Assembly (NCBI GenBank): GCA_016704895.1
Contig: JADIZG010000016.1
Location: forward strand, 1-58,131
Direction: 5' to 3'
Length of the DNA: 58,131 bases
Source of the DNA: Betaproteobacteria bacterium
GTDB taxonomy: Bacteria > Pseudomonadota > Gammaproteobacteria > Burkholderiales > Casimicrobiaceae
Positions 41,574-50,544 of this stretch are shown here, one piece after another. The translations under genes and the position numbers were made by a program. Each line of letters begins with the position of its first letter. Position 1 is the stretch's first letter. The notes beneath the pieces were generated by a model. It saw only the letters and a list, made by a program, of their open reading frames with translations, was not told the origin of the DNA and ran no database searches.

Positions 41574-42043
41574 GCCTTGCGCAGCATCCCTGCGTAGATC
41601 CCCGGCGTCGACCCGGGAATCGCGACCGCCCCGAACGCCTTCTCGTAGAACGCGGCCGGGCCGACGCCGCCGACGATCGCGTACGCGTAGCCCTGCGCTC
41701 TCAGCGCGTGCATCGCGGCGAGCGCGAGCGCGTAGCCGATCCTCTGGCCCCGGGCGGAGTCGAGCACACCGGTCGGACCGAAGAAATCCGGCGCGATCGC
41801 GTCGTGACACGCGAAGCCGACCAGCGCGTCGCCGCGCGCCGCGACGAAGCACGCGACCGGCATCCGCGCGAACGCGACGTCGACCTCGGCCTCCCACGCC
41901 GGCCAGTGCGCTCGCACGAACGCCAGCACGAGCGGCTTCTCCGGCGCGAGCGCGCGGCGCACGATCACGCCGCGCGCGTAGGCGTCCTCGATCGCCGGGT
42001 CGAGCGGCGGGAGCTGCCACAGCTTCACGAGCATGTCGCTCAT
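41564..42043 (-). CDS. GNAT-family N-acetyltransferase, stop codon within a repeat hairpin
   Basis: A 159-residue acetyltransferase-fold protein. Substrate-side strands are AFVRAHWPAWEAEVDVAF and CFVAARGDALVGFACHD. The acetyl-CoA-binding loop is GVLDSARGQRIGYALALAAM, and the C-terminal GVGPAAFYEKAFGAV is characteristic. Substrate is unknown. Its TGA stop lies in the loop of the inverted hairpin at 41556-41573, and its last four codons (KASG) are from the repeat itself. So the hairpin has supplied the present C-terminus. ATG 42043 is 35 bases downstream of the metallo-hydrolase gene, probably in one transcript. Confidence 0.82.
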   Translation of the reverse strand: MSDMLVKLWQLPPLDPAIEDAYARGVIVRRALAPEKPLVLAFVRAHWPAWEAEVDVAFARMPVACFVAARGDALVGFACHDAIAPDFFGPTGVLDSARGQRIGYALALAAMHALRAQGYAYAIVGGVGPAAFYEKAFGAVAIPGSTPGIYAGMLRKASG

Positions 42044-42078
42044 CGCGTGTCTCTCCGTCGCGGCGTGACCGTCGCCCC

Positions 42079-42756
42079 TCAGTCGCCCGTCGCCGGTTCG
42101 CGCGAGCGCCCGGCGCCGAGCGCCTCGTCGCTCACGTAGGGGTTGGTGCGCCGCTCGTCGCCGAAGGTCGACATCGGCCCGTGGCCGGGCACGAACCGGA
42201 CGTCGTCGCCGAGCGGCCACAGCTCCTGCGTGATCGATCGGAGCAGCGTGTCGAAGTCGCCGCGCGGGAAATCGGTGCGGCCGATCGACCCGGCGAACAG
42301 CACGTCGCCGACGAACGCGATGCCGCGCTCGCGCGACGCGAACACGACGTGGCCGGGCGTGTGGCCGGGGCAGTGCAGCACGTCGAGCGCGATCTCGCCG
42401 ACCGTCGCGACGTCGCCGTCCACGAGCCAGCGGTCCGGCGTGAACGAGCGCGCACCCGGAACGCCGAAGCTCGCACCCTGCCGGTCGAGGCCGTCGATCC
42501 AGAATGCGTCCTCGCGGTGGGGGCCCTCGATCGGCACGTTCGCGCGTTCGGCGACCTCGGCGGCGCCGCCGCAGTGGTCGACGTGTCCGTGCGTGACCAG
42601 CACCTTCTCGAGCGTCGCGCCGGTCTTCGCGACGGCGGCGAGCAGGCGGTCGACCTCGCCGCCGGGATCGACGAGCGCGGCGCGGTTCGTGCGCGTGCAG
42701 ACGACGAGCGAGCAGTTCTGCTGGTAGGGCGTGACGGGGAGGATCGCGAGCTTCAT
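42079..42756 (-). CDS. Metallo-beta-lactamase-fold hydrolase (glyoxalase II/YcbL-like)
   Basis: A 225-residue protein with the full zinc motif THGHVDHCGG (about residues 55-64). The next metal His is in LHCPGHTPGHVVF, the bridging Asp is in FVGDVLFAGSIGRTDFP, and the last His is in VPGHGPMSTFGDERRTNPYV. This is the YcbL-type glyoxalase II set, shorter than classical GloB because the C-terminal substrate domain is absent. Opening KLAILPVTPYQQNC is typical. It hydrolyses a thioester such as S-lactoylglutathione; that substrate is inferred. Product is cytoplasmic. Confidence 0.9.
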   Translation of the reverse strand: MKLAILPVTPYQQNCSLVVCTRTNRAALVDPGGEVDRLLAAVAKTGATLEKVLVTHGHVDHCGGAAEVAERANVPIEGPHREDAFWIDGLDRQGASFGVPGARSFTPDRWLVDGDVATVGEIALDVLHCPGHTPGHVVFASRERGIAFVGDVLFAGSIGRTDFPRGDFDTLLRSITQELWPLGDDVRFVPGHGPMSTFGDERRTNPYVSDEALGAGRSREPATGD

Positions 42757-42787
42757 GCGCCGAATCTATCAGAGATGCGTCGGCCGC

Positions 42788-43435
42788 TCAGAACTTGCCG
42801 TACGTGTTGTACGCGTCGACCGGGTCCATCCCGCCGACGAGCGCCTTGCGCATGTCGCTCTCGGTCGACACGACCTCCTCGGTGCGGAGCACGACCTCCT
42901 CGGCGATCGCCTTCGGGACGATCACGACGCCGTCCCGGTCGGCGAGCAGCCAGTCGCCGGTCGAGATCGTCACGCCGCCGATGTCGATCGGCGCACCGTA
43001 GGCGTCGGGGATCCAGCGCGCGACGATGTCGGACGGCGTCAGGAACGAGCACCAGACCGGGAAGCGCTGCTCGAGCACGAGCGCGGTGTCGCGCGATCCG
43101 CCGTCGACGACGTAGCCCAGCACGCCGCGCGCCGCGAGCGTCTGCGCCGAGAGCTCGCCCATCATCGCGACCTCGTGGTTGTTCGGCTGGCACACGACGA
43201 CGTGGCCGCGCGGCGCCTTCGAGAGCAGCGTGCACCAGCCCAGCAGCGTCTCGTGGCGCGACTTCGTGCGGTCGACGTGCCCGGAGACCGTCCACACGGG
43301 ACCGGCGAGCTTCTGCGTCGGGTCGAGCGGCTTGATCGCATGCGGCAGCGCGACGCGCTCGTGGCCCATCATCCGGAGCACGTCGTGCACCGCGCCCGTG
43401 TAGCACGCGCCCAGGCGTTCGGTCAGGTTCGGCAT
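42788..43435 (-). CDS. RraA-family protein (hydroxymethyl-oxoglutarate aldolase-like)
   Basis: A 215-residue RraA/HMG-aldolase fold protein. It contains the substrate and metal blocks GELSAQTLAARGVLGYVVDGGSRD (Gly-rich, Arg, Asp) and DWLLADRDGVVIVPKAIAEEVV (the G-D-x2-D-G-V element). HMG/CHA aldolases split 4-hydroxy-4-methyl-2-oxoglutarate to pyruvate. True RraA is shorter and lacks the extra C-terminal helix, which is present here (RTEEVVSTESDMRKALVGG), favouring an aldolase or decarboxylase. It is downstream of a DUF1761 gene by two bases. The sugar-acid locus elsewhere in the window is not close enough to assign a pathway. Confidence 0.8.
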   Translation of the reverse strand: MPNLTERLGACYTGAVHDVLRMMGHERVALPHAIKPLDPTQKLAGPVWTVSGHVDRTKSRHETLLGWCTLLSKAPRGHVVVCQPNNHEVAMMGELSAQTLAARGVLGYVVDGGSRDTALVLEQRFPVWCSFLTPSDIVARWIPDAYGAPIDIGGVTISTGDWLLADRDGVVIVPKAIAEEVVLRTEEVVSTESDMRKALVGGMDPVDAYNTYGKF

Positions 43436-43437
43436 CG

Positions 43438-43851
43438 TCACCCCCGCGGTCTCGACCAGGCGCCGATGATAGCGCCCGCGATCCCGAGGCCGACGACCGG
43501 GTAGCCGGTGTTGATGAGCCACAGCGACACGCTGCGCGACTCGAACCCGTAGTTGAGCGCGAGCTGCGCGCCGACGATGCCCACCGCCAGGACGACGCCC
43601 AGCTTCGCGCCGCCCGCCCACCCCGTGGCGCCGGTGCGCGCGATCAGCCATCCCAGCGTCGCGCACGCGACGAGCACCGACGCGAATCCGACGACGTACG
43701 GTCGCGCGCCCGGGTTCTCCGCCTCGAGCTCGGCCAGCGTCTTGCCGATGCCCGCGAGCCAGGCGACCGAGAACTGCCCGTACCAGATCGCGCCGATGAA
43801 GAAATACACGACGGCCGCGACGACGATCGCGAGGATGCGGATGCCGCTCAT
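43438..43851 (-). CDS. DUF1761 membrane protein
   Basis: A 137-residue protein with four predicted helices. It starts with ILAIVVAAVVYFFIGAIWYG, whose FFIGAIWYGxxF motif is the DUF1761 hallmark, and has LAGIGKTLAELE in the first loop. The family's function is unknown. It is directly upstream of the RraA-like gene, two bases apart, so co-transcription is certain in practice. The 58 bases between it and the radical SAM gene (43852-43909) show no clear feature other than a possible ribosome site. Confidence 0.82.
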   Translation of the reverse strand: MSGIRILAIVVAAVVYFFIGAIWYGQFSVAWLAGIGKTLAELEAENPGARPYVVGFASVLVACATLGWLIARTGATGWAGGAKLGVVLAVGIVGAQLALNYGFESRSVSLWLINTGYPVVGLGIAGAIIGAWSRPRG

Positions 43852-43909
43852 GGCTGCCTCCCGTGCAGGTGCCGTGCCCCCGGAACGCGCCGGGTCGCGT
43901 CGCGACGCG

Positions 43910-45028
43910 TCAGAACAACGACGCCTGGCGCCCGTCGTCGCGAGCGGGCGGCCGGAACCGACTGCGATCGAGCGGCGTACGGCCGCGGCCGGCATTAAGG
44001 CCCAGCCGCCGGCACGCGACCTCGAAGCGCCGGGCGATCAGGTCGGCGAACACGCCGGTGCCGCGCATCCGCGTTCCGAAGCCAGAATCGTAATCCCGTC
44101 CGCCGCGCAGGTCGTTCACGATGCTCATCACGTGCGCGGCACGGTCGGGGTAGTGCGTCGCCAGCCAGTCGCGGAACAGCGGCGCGACCTCGCGCGGCAG
44201 CCGCAGCATGATCCACCCGGCCTGCGTGGCGCCGGCGGCGGCGGCCGACTCGAGGATCGCCTCGAGGTCGCGGTCGTTGAGCTGGGGAATCACCGGCGCG
44301 ACCATCACGCCGGTCGGCACGCCGGCGCCCGCCAGCGCGCGCAGGGCGTTGACGCGCCTTGCGGGTGCGCTCGCCCGCGGCTCGAGCTTTCGCGCGAGGT
44401 CCGCGTCGAGCGTCGTGATCGACAGGTAGACGCGCGCGAGCCCCGCCGCCGCCATCGGCGCGATCAGGTCGAGGTCGCGCTCGACCAGCGCGTTCTTGGT
44501 GACGATCGAGAACGGATGCCGCGTCTCGGCGAGCACCTCGAGGATCGATCGCGTCACCTTCCATTCGCGCTCGATCGGCTGGTACGGGTCGGTGTTGGTG
44601 CCCAGCGCGATCGGGTCGCACACGTAGCCGGGCTTCGCGAGCTCCGCGCGCAGGAGCTTCGCCGCGTCGGGCTTCGCGAAGAGCTTCGTCTCGAAGTCGA
44701 GCCCCGGCGACAGGTCGAGGTAGGCGTGGGACGGGCGGGCGTAGCAGTAGATGCAGCCGTGCTCGCATCCCTGGTACGGATTGATCGACTGCGTGAACGG
44801 GATGTCGGGCGAGTCGTTGCGCGCGATGATCGTGCGCGCGAGTTGCACGGTCACCGTCGTGCGGACCTGCCTCGAGGGCTCGGTCCCGGGCTCGGGCGGC
44901 GGGGGCGCCCAACCGTCGTCGACCGCCTCCCGCGTGTCGCGCCGAAAGCGGTTGGCCGGGTCCAGCGTCGCCCCCCGCCCGTGCCGGGCGATGCCGGCCG
45001 GGCCGGGATCGGCGGGGTTTCTCGCCAT
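43910..45028 (-). CDS. Radical SAM protein, PA0069 family
   Basis: A 372-residue radical SAM enzyme. The three iron-sulfur Cys are in CEHGCIYCYARP (spacing C-x3-C-x2-C, about residues 88-95). They are followed by SHAYLDLSPGLDFETKLFAK, SIVTKNALVERDLDLIAP and the SAM-binding strand VYLSITTLD. This set is that of the PA0069/SplB-like family of unknown function. The N-terminus is Pro-rich. A zinc or DNA role is sometimes suggested for SplB relatives but not shown here. ATG 45028 ends a 354-base divergent gap with repeat cluster B. Confidence 0.88.
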   Translation of the reverse strand: MARNPADPGPAGIARHGRGATLDPANRFRRDTREAVDDGWAPPPPEPGTEPSRQVRTTVTVQLARTIIARNDSPDIPFTQSINPYQGCEHGCIYCYARPSHAYLDLSPGLDFETKLFAKPDAAKLLRAELAKPGYVCDPIALGTNTDPYQPIEREWKVTRSILEVLAETRHPFSIVTKNALVERDLDLIAPMAAAGLARVYLSITTLDADLARKLEPRASAPARRVNALRALAGAGVPTGVMVAPVIPQLNDRDLEAILESAAAAGATQAGWIMLRLPREVAPLFRDWLATHYPDRAAHVMSIVNDLRGGRDYDSGFGTRMRGTGVFADLIARRFEVACRRLGLNAGRGRTPLDRSRFRPPARDDGRQASLF

Positions 45029-45098
45029 CGAACGATTGTACGCTATCGCCGAAAGCATCGCCGGTATTGGGTTCCATGATCGACATGCCGGAGAAGGC

Positions 45099-45286
45099 GT
45101 CGGGCTGAAGCCCGACCCCCCGCGCTCCCCTGTGGGCCGGCCTTCAGGCCGAGGCTGTCGTTCTGGGGGGTCGGCCTTCAGGCCGACGCCTTTCCTTGCA
45201 TGCAGCGCAACCCGTCGGGCTGAAGCCCGGCGGCCTGGGCTGCGCCTGTCCCGGGTGCAGCGCAACCCGTCGGGCTGAAGCCCGAC
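45099..45286. repeat. Hairpin (REP-like) repeat cluster B, five copies
   Basis: Copies at 45099-45116, 45136-45153 (inverted, one end base altered), 45170-45187 (inverted), 45214-45231 (one base altered) and 45269-45286. Both stem types occur. A 28-base direct repeat that includes the last two forward copies runs from 45202 and again from 45257. The cluster fills most of the 354-base gap between the divergent radical SAM and metY genes; nothing else is visible in that gap. Confidence 0.85.
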
Positions 45287-45382
45287 CCACGCCCCCCGGC
45301 GATTGTCGTTGGTGCGCGCATCCACCCGACGGAGTTCGAGCGCCTTCGGATAAGATGACGCGCGCCCCGCGCAGCGACCGAC

Positions 45383-46689
45383 ATGACGATCAAGCCCAAG
45401 ACCCACGGATTCGACACGCTTTCGCTCCATGCCGGCGCGCGCCCCGACCCGGCGACCGGCGCCCGCGCGACACCGATCTACCAGTCGGCGTCGTTCGTGT
45501 TCCCGGACAGCGACCACGCTGCGGCGCTCTTCAACATGGAGCGCGCGGGCCACGTCTACTCGCGCCTGTCGAACCCGACCAACGCGGTGCTCGAGGAGCG
45601 CATCGCCGCGCTCGAGGGCGGCGTCGGCGCGATCGCGACCGCGAGCGGGCAGGCGGCGCTGCACCTCGCGATCGTCACGCTGATGGGCGCGGGCGCGCAC
45701 ATCGTCGCGTCGCGCGCGCTCTACGGCGGCTCGCACAACCTGCTCGACTACACGCTGCCGCGCTTCGGCATCACGACGACGTTCGTCGACCCGCGCGACC
45801 TCGACGCCTGGCGCGCGGCGATCCGGCCCGAGACGCGCCTGCTGTTCGGCGAGACGCTCGGCAACCCGGGGCTCGACGTGCTCGACATCCCGCGCGTCGC
45901 CGCGCTCGCGCACGACCACGGATTGCCGCTGCTGGTCGACTCGACGTTCACGACGCCCTGGCTCATGCGCCCGTTCGAGCACGGCGCCGACATCGTGTTC
46001 CACTCGGCGACCAAGTTCCTGTCCGGGCACGGCGTCGTGATCGGCGGGCTGGTCGTCGACGGCGGCACTTTCGATTGGGAGGGCAATCGGTGCGCGGCAA
46101 GTTCCCGACGCTCACCGAGCCCTACGCCGGCTTCCACGACATGACGTTCTCGGAGGAGTCGACGACCGCCGCGTTCCTGCTGCGCGCGCGTCGCGAGGGC
46201 CTGCGCGACTTCGGCGCCTGCATGGCGCCGATGACGGCGTGGCAGGTGCTGCAGGGCATCGAGACGCTGCCGGTGCGCATGGAGAAGCACGTCGCGAACG
46301 CGCGTCGCGTCGTCGCGTTCCTGCGCGAGCATCCGATGGTCGCGTCCGTGAGCTATCCGGAGCTGCCCGACCACCCCGACCACGCGCTCGCGCAGCGGCT
46401 CCTGCCGCGCGGCTGCGGCGCGGTGTTCCCGGTGAACCTCAGGGCGACGCGCGAGCAGGGCCGGCGGTTCATCGAGACGCTCAAGCTGTTCTCGCACCTC
46501 GCGAACGTCGGCGACGCGAAGTCGCTCGTCATCCATCCGGCGTCGACGACGCACTTCCGGATGTCGTCGCAGGACCTCGAGCGCGCGGGCATCACCGAGG
46601 GAACGATCCGGCTGTCGATCGGCCTCGAGGATCCCGAGGACCTGATCGAGGACCTGTCGCGGGCGCTCCACGCGGCGGGGAAGGCCTGA
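45383..46689 (+). CDS. metY: O-acetylhomoserine sulfhydrylase (frameshifted)
   Basis: PLP enzyme of direct methionine synthesis that makes homocysteine from O-acetylhomoserine and sulfide. The family signs are THGFDTLSLHAGARPDPATG, VYSRLSNPTNAVLEERIAALEGG, LVDSTFTTPWLMRPFEHGAD and the PLP Lys in HSATKFLSGHG. The frame breaks near 46090, where AATCGGTGCGCGG lacks one G: AATCGGGTGCGCGG reads EGNRVRGKFPTLTEPYAGFHD and continues to GKA at the stop. The repaired length is 435 residues, as usual for MetY. The stop and the next start share one base (TGATG). Deletion in a G run suggests a sequence error. Confidence 0.85.
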
Positions 46690-47477
46690 TGCGGCTCGAC
46701 GTCGGCGGCAGCGAGGTTTATGCGTACACCGGCACGCGCCCGGTCGATCCGGCGAAGCCCGCGGTCGTGTTCGTGCACGGCGCCGCGAACGACCATTCGG
46801 TGTGGCTGCTGCAGTCGCGCTATTTCGCGCACCACGGGAAGGGCGTCCTCGCGGTCGACCTGCCGGGCCACGGCCGCAGCGTCGGCCCCGTGCTCGGCTC
46901 GGTGGACGCGATCGCGGATTGGCTGCCGCGGGTGCTCGACGCGGCCGGCCTTGCGCAGGCGGCGCTCGTCGGCCATTCGCTGGGCGCGCTCGCCGTGCTC
47001 GCGTGCGCGGCACGGCATCCGGCGAGGGTCGCGAAAGTCGCGCTGCTGGGCCCTGCCGTGCCGATGGAGGTGAGCGAGGCGCTGCTCGACGCCGCGAAGG
47101 CGAACGACCACGTGGCCTACGAGCTCATCAACGGCTGGTCGACCTCCGCCGGCAAGCAGCTGGGCGGCAACACGGTGCCGGGGATGTGGCTGCTCGGCAG
47201 CGCGATCAGGCTGATGGAGCGCACGGCGCCGGGCGTGCTGCACACCGATCTCGTCGCGTGCAACGCGTGGACCGGCGGGCTCGAGGCGGCGGCCGCCGTC
47301 CGGTGCCCGTCGCTCGTCGTGATCGGCGCGCGCGACATCATGGCGCCGCCGCGCGCGGCGAAGGGCCTGGTCGAGGCGCTCGCCGGCGCGCGCGTCGTGA
47401 CGCTGCCCGACACCGGGCACGCGATGATGGCCGAGCAGCCGGACGCCGTGCTGGACGCGCTGCGCGGATTCCTCTAG
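46689..47477 (+). CDS. Alpha/beta hydrolase
   Basis: A 262-residue hydrolase. The oxyanion block is VFVHGAANDHSVW (about residues 28-40), the nucleophile elbow is LVGHSLGALAVL (Ser near 97), and the acid and base lie in IGARDIMAPP and PDTGHAMM. Between strands 6 and 7 is a helical lid region (residues 125-190). No signal peptide. It follows metY with a one-base overlap, so it is translated after it; whether it acts in sulfur metabolism (for example as an esterase beside homoserine O-acetyl products) is only inference. Substrate is unknown. Confidence 0.87.
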   Translation: MRLDVGGSEVYAYTGTRPVDPAKPAVVFVHGAANDHSVWLLQSRYFAHHGKGVLAVDLPGHGRSVGPVLGSVDAIADWLPRVLDAAGLAQAALVGHSLGALAVLACAARHPARVAKVALLGPAVPMEVSEALLDAAKANDHVAYELINGWSTSAGKQLGGNTVPGMWLLGSAIRLMERTAPGVLHTDLVACNAWTGGLEAAAAVRCPSLVVIGARDIMAPPRAAKGLVEALAGARVVTLPDTGHAMMAEQPDAVLDALRGFL

Positions 47478-47510
47478 CGATCGCGTGCCCGGCCACCCAC
47501 GAGTCCGGCG

Positions 47511-48284
47511 ATGAGCGGGCACGACGCGAAGGCGTCGCCGATGCCCGCGGTGCGCACCGTGTCCGCCGGTGCGCCGCTCACCTGGCTCGCGCGCGGCTTC
47601 GCCGATTTCCGCGCCCATCCGCTGCCGAGCATTTTCTACGGCGCGTGCTTCGCGCTGATGGGCTGGCTCATCGCCGTCGTGTTCGAGCACGCCGCCGCGT
47701 ACGTCTCGTCGCTCGTCACCGGCTTCTTCCTGGTCGGGCCGTTCCTCGCCACGGGCCTCTACGCGCTGTCGCGGCGGCGCGAGCGCGGCGAGCCGGCGTG
47801 GCTCGCGCCGACGCTCGACGCCTGGCGCCCGAACGTCGGCGCGATCGGCGTGTTCGGCCTCGTGCTCGCCGTGATCCTGCTCGTCTGGGCGCGGGCGTCG
47901 CTCGTCGTGTTCGCGCTCTTCTACACGAGCGAGATGCCGAGCGTGCACGGGTTCCTGGGCCAGATCGTGAGCCCGGACAACCTCGAGTTCCTCGTCGCCT
48001 ACGCGTGCGTCGGCGGCTTCTTCGCGATCCTCGTGTTCGCGATCAGCGTCGTGTCGGTGCCGATGATGCTCGACCGCGGGACCGACGGCGTGGTCGCGGT
48101 GCTGACGAGCGCGCGGGCGTTCGGCGCGAACCTCCCGGCGATGGCCGTGTGGGGCGCGGCGATCGTCGTCGTGATCGCGGCGGGCTTCGCGCTGCTGTTC
48201 GTCGGGCTCGTCGTCGCGGCGCCGGTGATCGGCCACGCGACGTGGCACGCCTACCGGGCGCTGGTGGAGCCTGCCGCGGGCTGA
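47511..48284 (+). CDS. DUF2189 membrane protein, copy 2
   Basis: A 257-residue protein with about six membrane helices and the DUF2189 ending VIGHATWHAYRALV. Shared blocks with the copy at 31233-32024 are FLVGPFLATGLYALSRRRERGE, VVSVPMMLDRGTDGVVAVLTS and the GANLPAMAVWGA region. Identity is moderate, so the two are old paralogues. It follows the hydrolase by 33 bases and probably ends that transcript. A second in-frame ATG (residue 11) is possible. No function is known for the family. Confidence 0.85.
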   Translation: MSGHDAKASPMPAVRTVSAGAPLTWLARGFADFRAHPLPSIFYGACFALMGWLIAVVFEHAAAYVSSLVTGFFLVGPFLATGLYALSRRRERGEPAWLAPTLDAWRPNVGAIGVFGLVLAVILLVWARASLVVFALFYTSEMPSVHGFLGQIVSPDNLEFLVAYACVGGFFAILVFAISVVSVPMMLDRGTDGVVAVLTSARAFGANLPAMAVWGAAIVVVIAAGFALLFVGLVVAAPVIGHATWHAYRALVEPAAG

Positions 48285-48333
48285 CGCCCGTGCGCCACGA
48301 CGGAGGCGCGCGACGCGCGTTCCGGGGAATCCA

Positions 48334-48885
48334 TCAGTCTTTCCACTTGATCGAGCAGCCGATCGACGCGTACTGCTCCGCGGGCGCCGTCTCGCCTCGC
48401 GCGACGGCCCGCATCGCCTCGACGAGGTCGCGGCGGTTGCCTTCGCGCGGGGTGCGACCGGCGTCGTCGAGCCTTCCCCGGTAGACGAGCCTGAGGTCGC
48501 GGTCGTAGCCGAAGAAGTCGGGCGTGCAGACGGCGCCGTAGGCGCGCGCGACGTCCTGCGTCTCGTCGAAGAGGTACGGGAACCCGAAGCCGTGCCGCTC
48601 GGCGACCGCCTTCATGTTGTCGAACGAGTCCTCGGGGTAGAGCGCGGGGTCGTTGCTCATGATCGCGACGGCGCCGACGCCGAGCGACGCGAGCTCCCGC
48701 ATGTCGCGCGGGATCTTGTCGATCACCGCCTTCACGTACGGGCAGTGATTGCAGATGAACATCACGACGAGCCCGTTCGCGCCGCGTACCGACGCCAGCG
48801 TGTGACGCCTGCCGTCGACGCCCGGCAGGTCGAACGGCGGTGCTGACGAGCCCAGCTTCCCTGCGGGTGTGTGGAGACTGACCAT
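48334..48885 (-). CDS. Thioredoxin-family (redoxin) protein
   Basis: A 183-residue AhpC/TSA-like redoxin with APPFDLPGVDGRRHTLASVRG, then VMFICNHCPYVKAVIDKI bearing the CxxC pair (about residues 51-54), and later MSNDPALYPEDSFDNMKAV and GAVCTPDFFGYD. Family members with the CNHCPYV motif are predicted cytoplasmic thioredoxin-like proteins of unknown partner. ATG 48885 is preferred to 48942 because the homologous region starts there and the upstream part is not conserved in composition. Divergent from the acetyltransferase at 48964. Confidence 0.87.
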   Translation of the reverse strand: MVSLHTPAGKLGSSAPPFDLPGVDGRRHTLASVRGANGLVVMFICNHCPYVKAVIDKIPRDMRELASLGVGAVAIMSNDPALYPEDSFDNMKAVAERHGFGFPYLFDETQDVARAYGAVCTPDFFGYDRDLRLVYRGRLDDAGRTPREGNRRDLVEAMRAVARGETAPAEQYASIGCSIKWKD

Positions 48886-48963
48886 CGCGGGTGCTCCCGG
48901 CGAGACGGTACGGTGCCATTCGGCGTGGCAGAATCCTAGCACTCCGGAGCCCGTTCACGCATC

Positions 48964-49803
48964 GTGCCCGTCGCCTTCCACTCCGATCCGGCCGCCTTCG
49001 CCTGCGCGGCGCACGGCGTCGCCTCGCGCTCGCCGTGCTCCGAGGCGCTCGTGGCGATCTGGTGCGCGAACCTGCGGCGGCACCCGCCCGCGCCTGGCGT
49101 GGACGTGCTGCTGGCGACGGCCGAGGCGAACGGCGCACGGGCGCTCGCCATGCGGCTCGGTCGCAACCAGGTGCTGCTCGAGCACAGCGACCCGGCCGCC
49201 GCGCGCGAGATCGCCTGCGCGCTCGCGGACGGCGGGCACGACATCCCGGGCGTCGACGGCGGCGAGGCCGCGTGCGAGGCGTTCGCCGACGCATGGCGCG
49301 AGCGCACCGGGCGCGTGGCGGTCGAGCGCGTGCGACTGCGGCACCACATGCTCGAATCCGTGGAGCCGGTCGCCGCCCCATCCGGCGCGATGCGCACGGC
49401 GGACGAAGGCGACCTCGACTGGCTCGTCGTGGCGCACGACGCGTTCACCGACGAGGCGAAGGTGCCGCGTGCGCCGCAGGGAACCGACCGCATGGTGCGC
49501 GACCGGCTGGGCGAGCGGCGCTACCGCGTGTGGGAGGATCCGGCGATCGTGTCGTTCCTCGGCACGGTCTTGGTCGACGGTGCCCACGCGCGCATCGGGC
49601 CGGTCTACACGCCCCCGCCGGCGCGGGGGCGCGGCTACGCGACGGCGCTCGTCGCCGCCGCGTCGCGGGAGCTCCTCGATCGCGGCGCGCGGCGCGTGTT
49701 CCTCACGACCGACGTCGCGAATCCGGTGTCGAACGCGATCTACGCGCGCATCGGCTACCGGCCGGTCGACGACACGGCCGGTTACGATTTCGTCGATCCA
49801 TGA
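48964..49803 (+). CDS. GNAT-family N-acetyltransferase (two-domain)
   Basis: A 279-residue protein. The N-terminal half is a degenerate GNAT-like domain. The C-terminal half (from about residue 140) is a standard domain with ADEGDLDWLVVAHDAFTDEA, the acetyl-CoA loop PPPARGRGYATALVAAASREL and NPVSNAIYARIGYRPVDD. The tandem layout is common in GCN5-like proteins of unknown substrate. GTG 48964 is used because it has no better upstream start in frame. Its stop overlaps the rsmE start as ATGA, so it is the first gene of a two-gene operon. Confidence 0.83.
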   Translation: MPVAFHSDPAAFACAAHGVASRSPCSEALVAIWCANLRRHPPAPGVDVLLATAEANGARALAMRLGRNQVLLEHSDPAAAREIACALADGGHDIPGVDGGEAACEAFADAWRERTGRVAVERVRLRHHMLESVEPVAAPSGAMRTADEGDLDWLVVAHDAFTDEAKVPRAPQGTDRMVRDRLGERRYRVWEDPAIVSFLGTVLVDGAHARIGPVYTPPPARGRGYATALVAAASRELLDRGARRVFLTTDVANPVSNAIYARIGYRPVDDTAGYDFVDP

Positions 49804-50528
49804 CGCCGCGGCTCTTCGTCGACGCGGGCGAGGTCGTCCTTGCGCAGGGGGCCTCGGCCGAGCTGCCCGAGGCCGCCGCGCACCACGCGCTGCGCGTGCT
49901 GCGGCTGCGCGACGGCGACGCGGTGACGCTGTTCGACGGCACGGGAGGCGAATGGCGCGCGACGATCGCCGCCGCGGGGCGACGCGGCGCGACCGTGGCG
50001 ATCGGCGCGCACGTTCCGGTCGAGCGCGAATCGCCGCTCGCCGCCACGCTCGTGGTCTCGACGCTCGCGACCGACGCGATGGACTACGCGGTGCGCAAGG
50101 CGGTCGAGCTCGGCGCCGCGTCGATCCTGCCGGTCGTCGCCGCGCGGTCGCAGGGGGGATCGCGCGGCGACCGGCGCGTCGAGCACTGGAGGAGGATCGC
50201 CGTCGCGGCCTGCGAGCAATGCGGTCGCAATCGCGTGCCGCCGGTCGAGTTGCCGCAATCGCTCGGGGCATGGCTCGCAACGCGCGATGCGAGCAAGCCG
50301 GGCGTCGTGCTCGCGCCGGGCGGGGAGGCGACGCTCGCGGCCGTCGGTGCGGTCGACGCGATCGACGTGCTCGTAGGCCCCGAGGGCGGCTTCGACGAAG
50401 CGGAGATCGCCGCGGCGCAGAAGGCGGGATTGCGGGCAGTGTCGATGGGCCCGCGCGTGATGAAGGCGGAGACCGCGTGCGTCGCGGCGCTCGCGGCGCT
50501 GCAGGCGCTGCGCGGCGATCTGCGCTGA
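49800..50528 (+). CDS. rsmE: 16S rRNA (uracil-1498-N3)-methyltransferase
   Basis: A 242-residue SPOUT methyltransferase that methylates U1498 in the ribosomal decoding centre with SAM. An N-terminal PUA-like domain (EAAAHHALRVLRLRDGDAVTLFDG) precedes the knotted domain. The knot blocks are AVRKAVELGAASILPVVAARS, EQCGRN, DVLVGPEGGFDEAE and MGPRVMKAETA. The last is the usual LGPRILRTETA with two changes (V for I, K for R), both conservative. Length is normal. It is coupled to the acetyltransferase gene by a four-base overlap and is convergent with holA, with repeat cluster C between. Confidence 0.93.
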   Translation: MTPRLFVDAGEVVLAQGASAELPEAAAHHALRVLRLRDGDAVTLFDGTGGEWRATIAAAGRRGATVAIGAHVPVERESPLAATLVVSTLATDAMDYAVRKAVELGAASILPVVAARSQGGSRGDRRVEHWRRIAVAACEQCGRNRVPPVELPQSLGAWLATRDASKPGVVLAPGGEATLAAVGAVDAIDVLVGPEGGFDEAEIAAAQKAGLRAVSMGPRVMKAETACVAALAALQALRGDLR

Positions 50529-50544
50529 TCAGAAGCGTGAACCC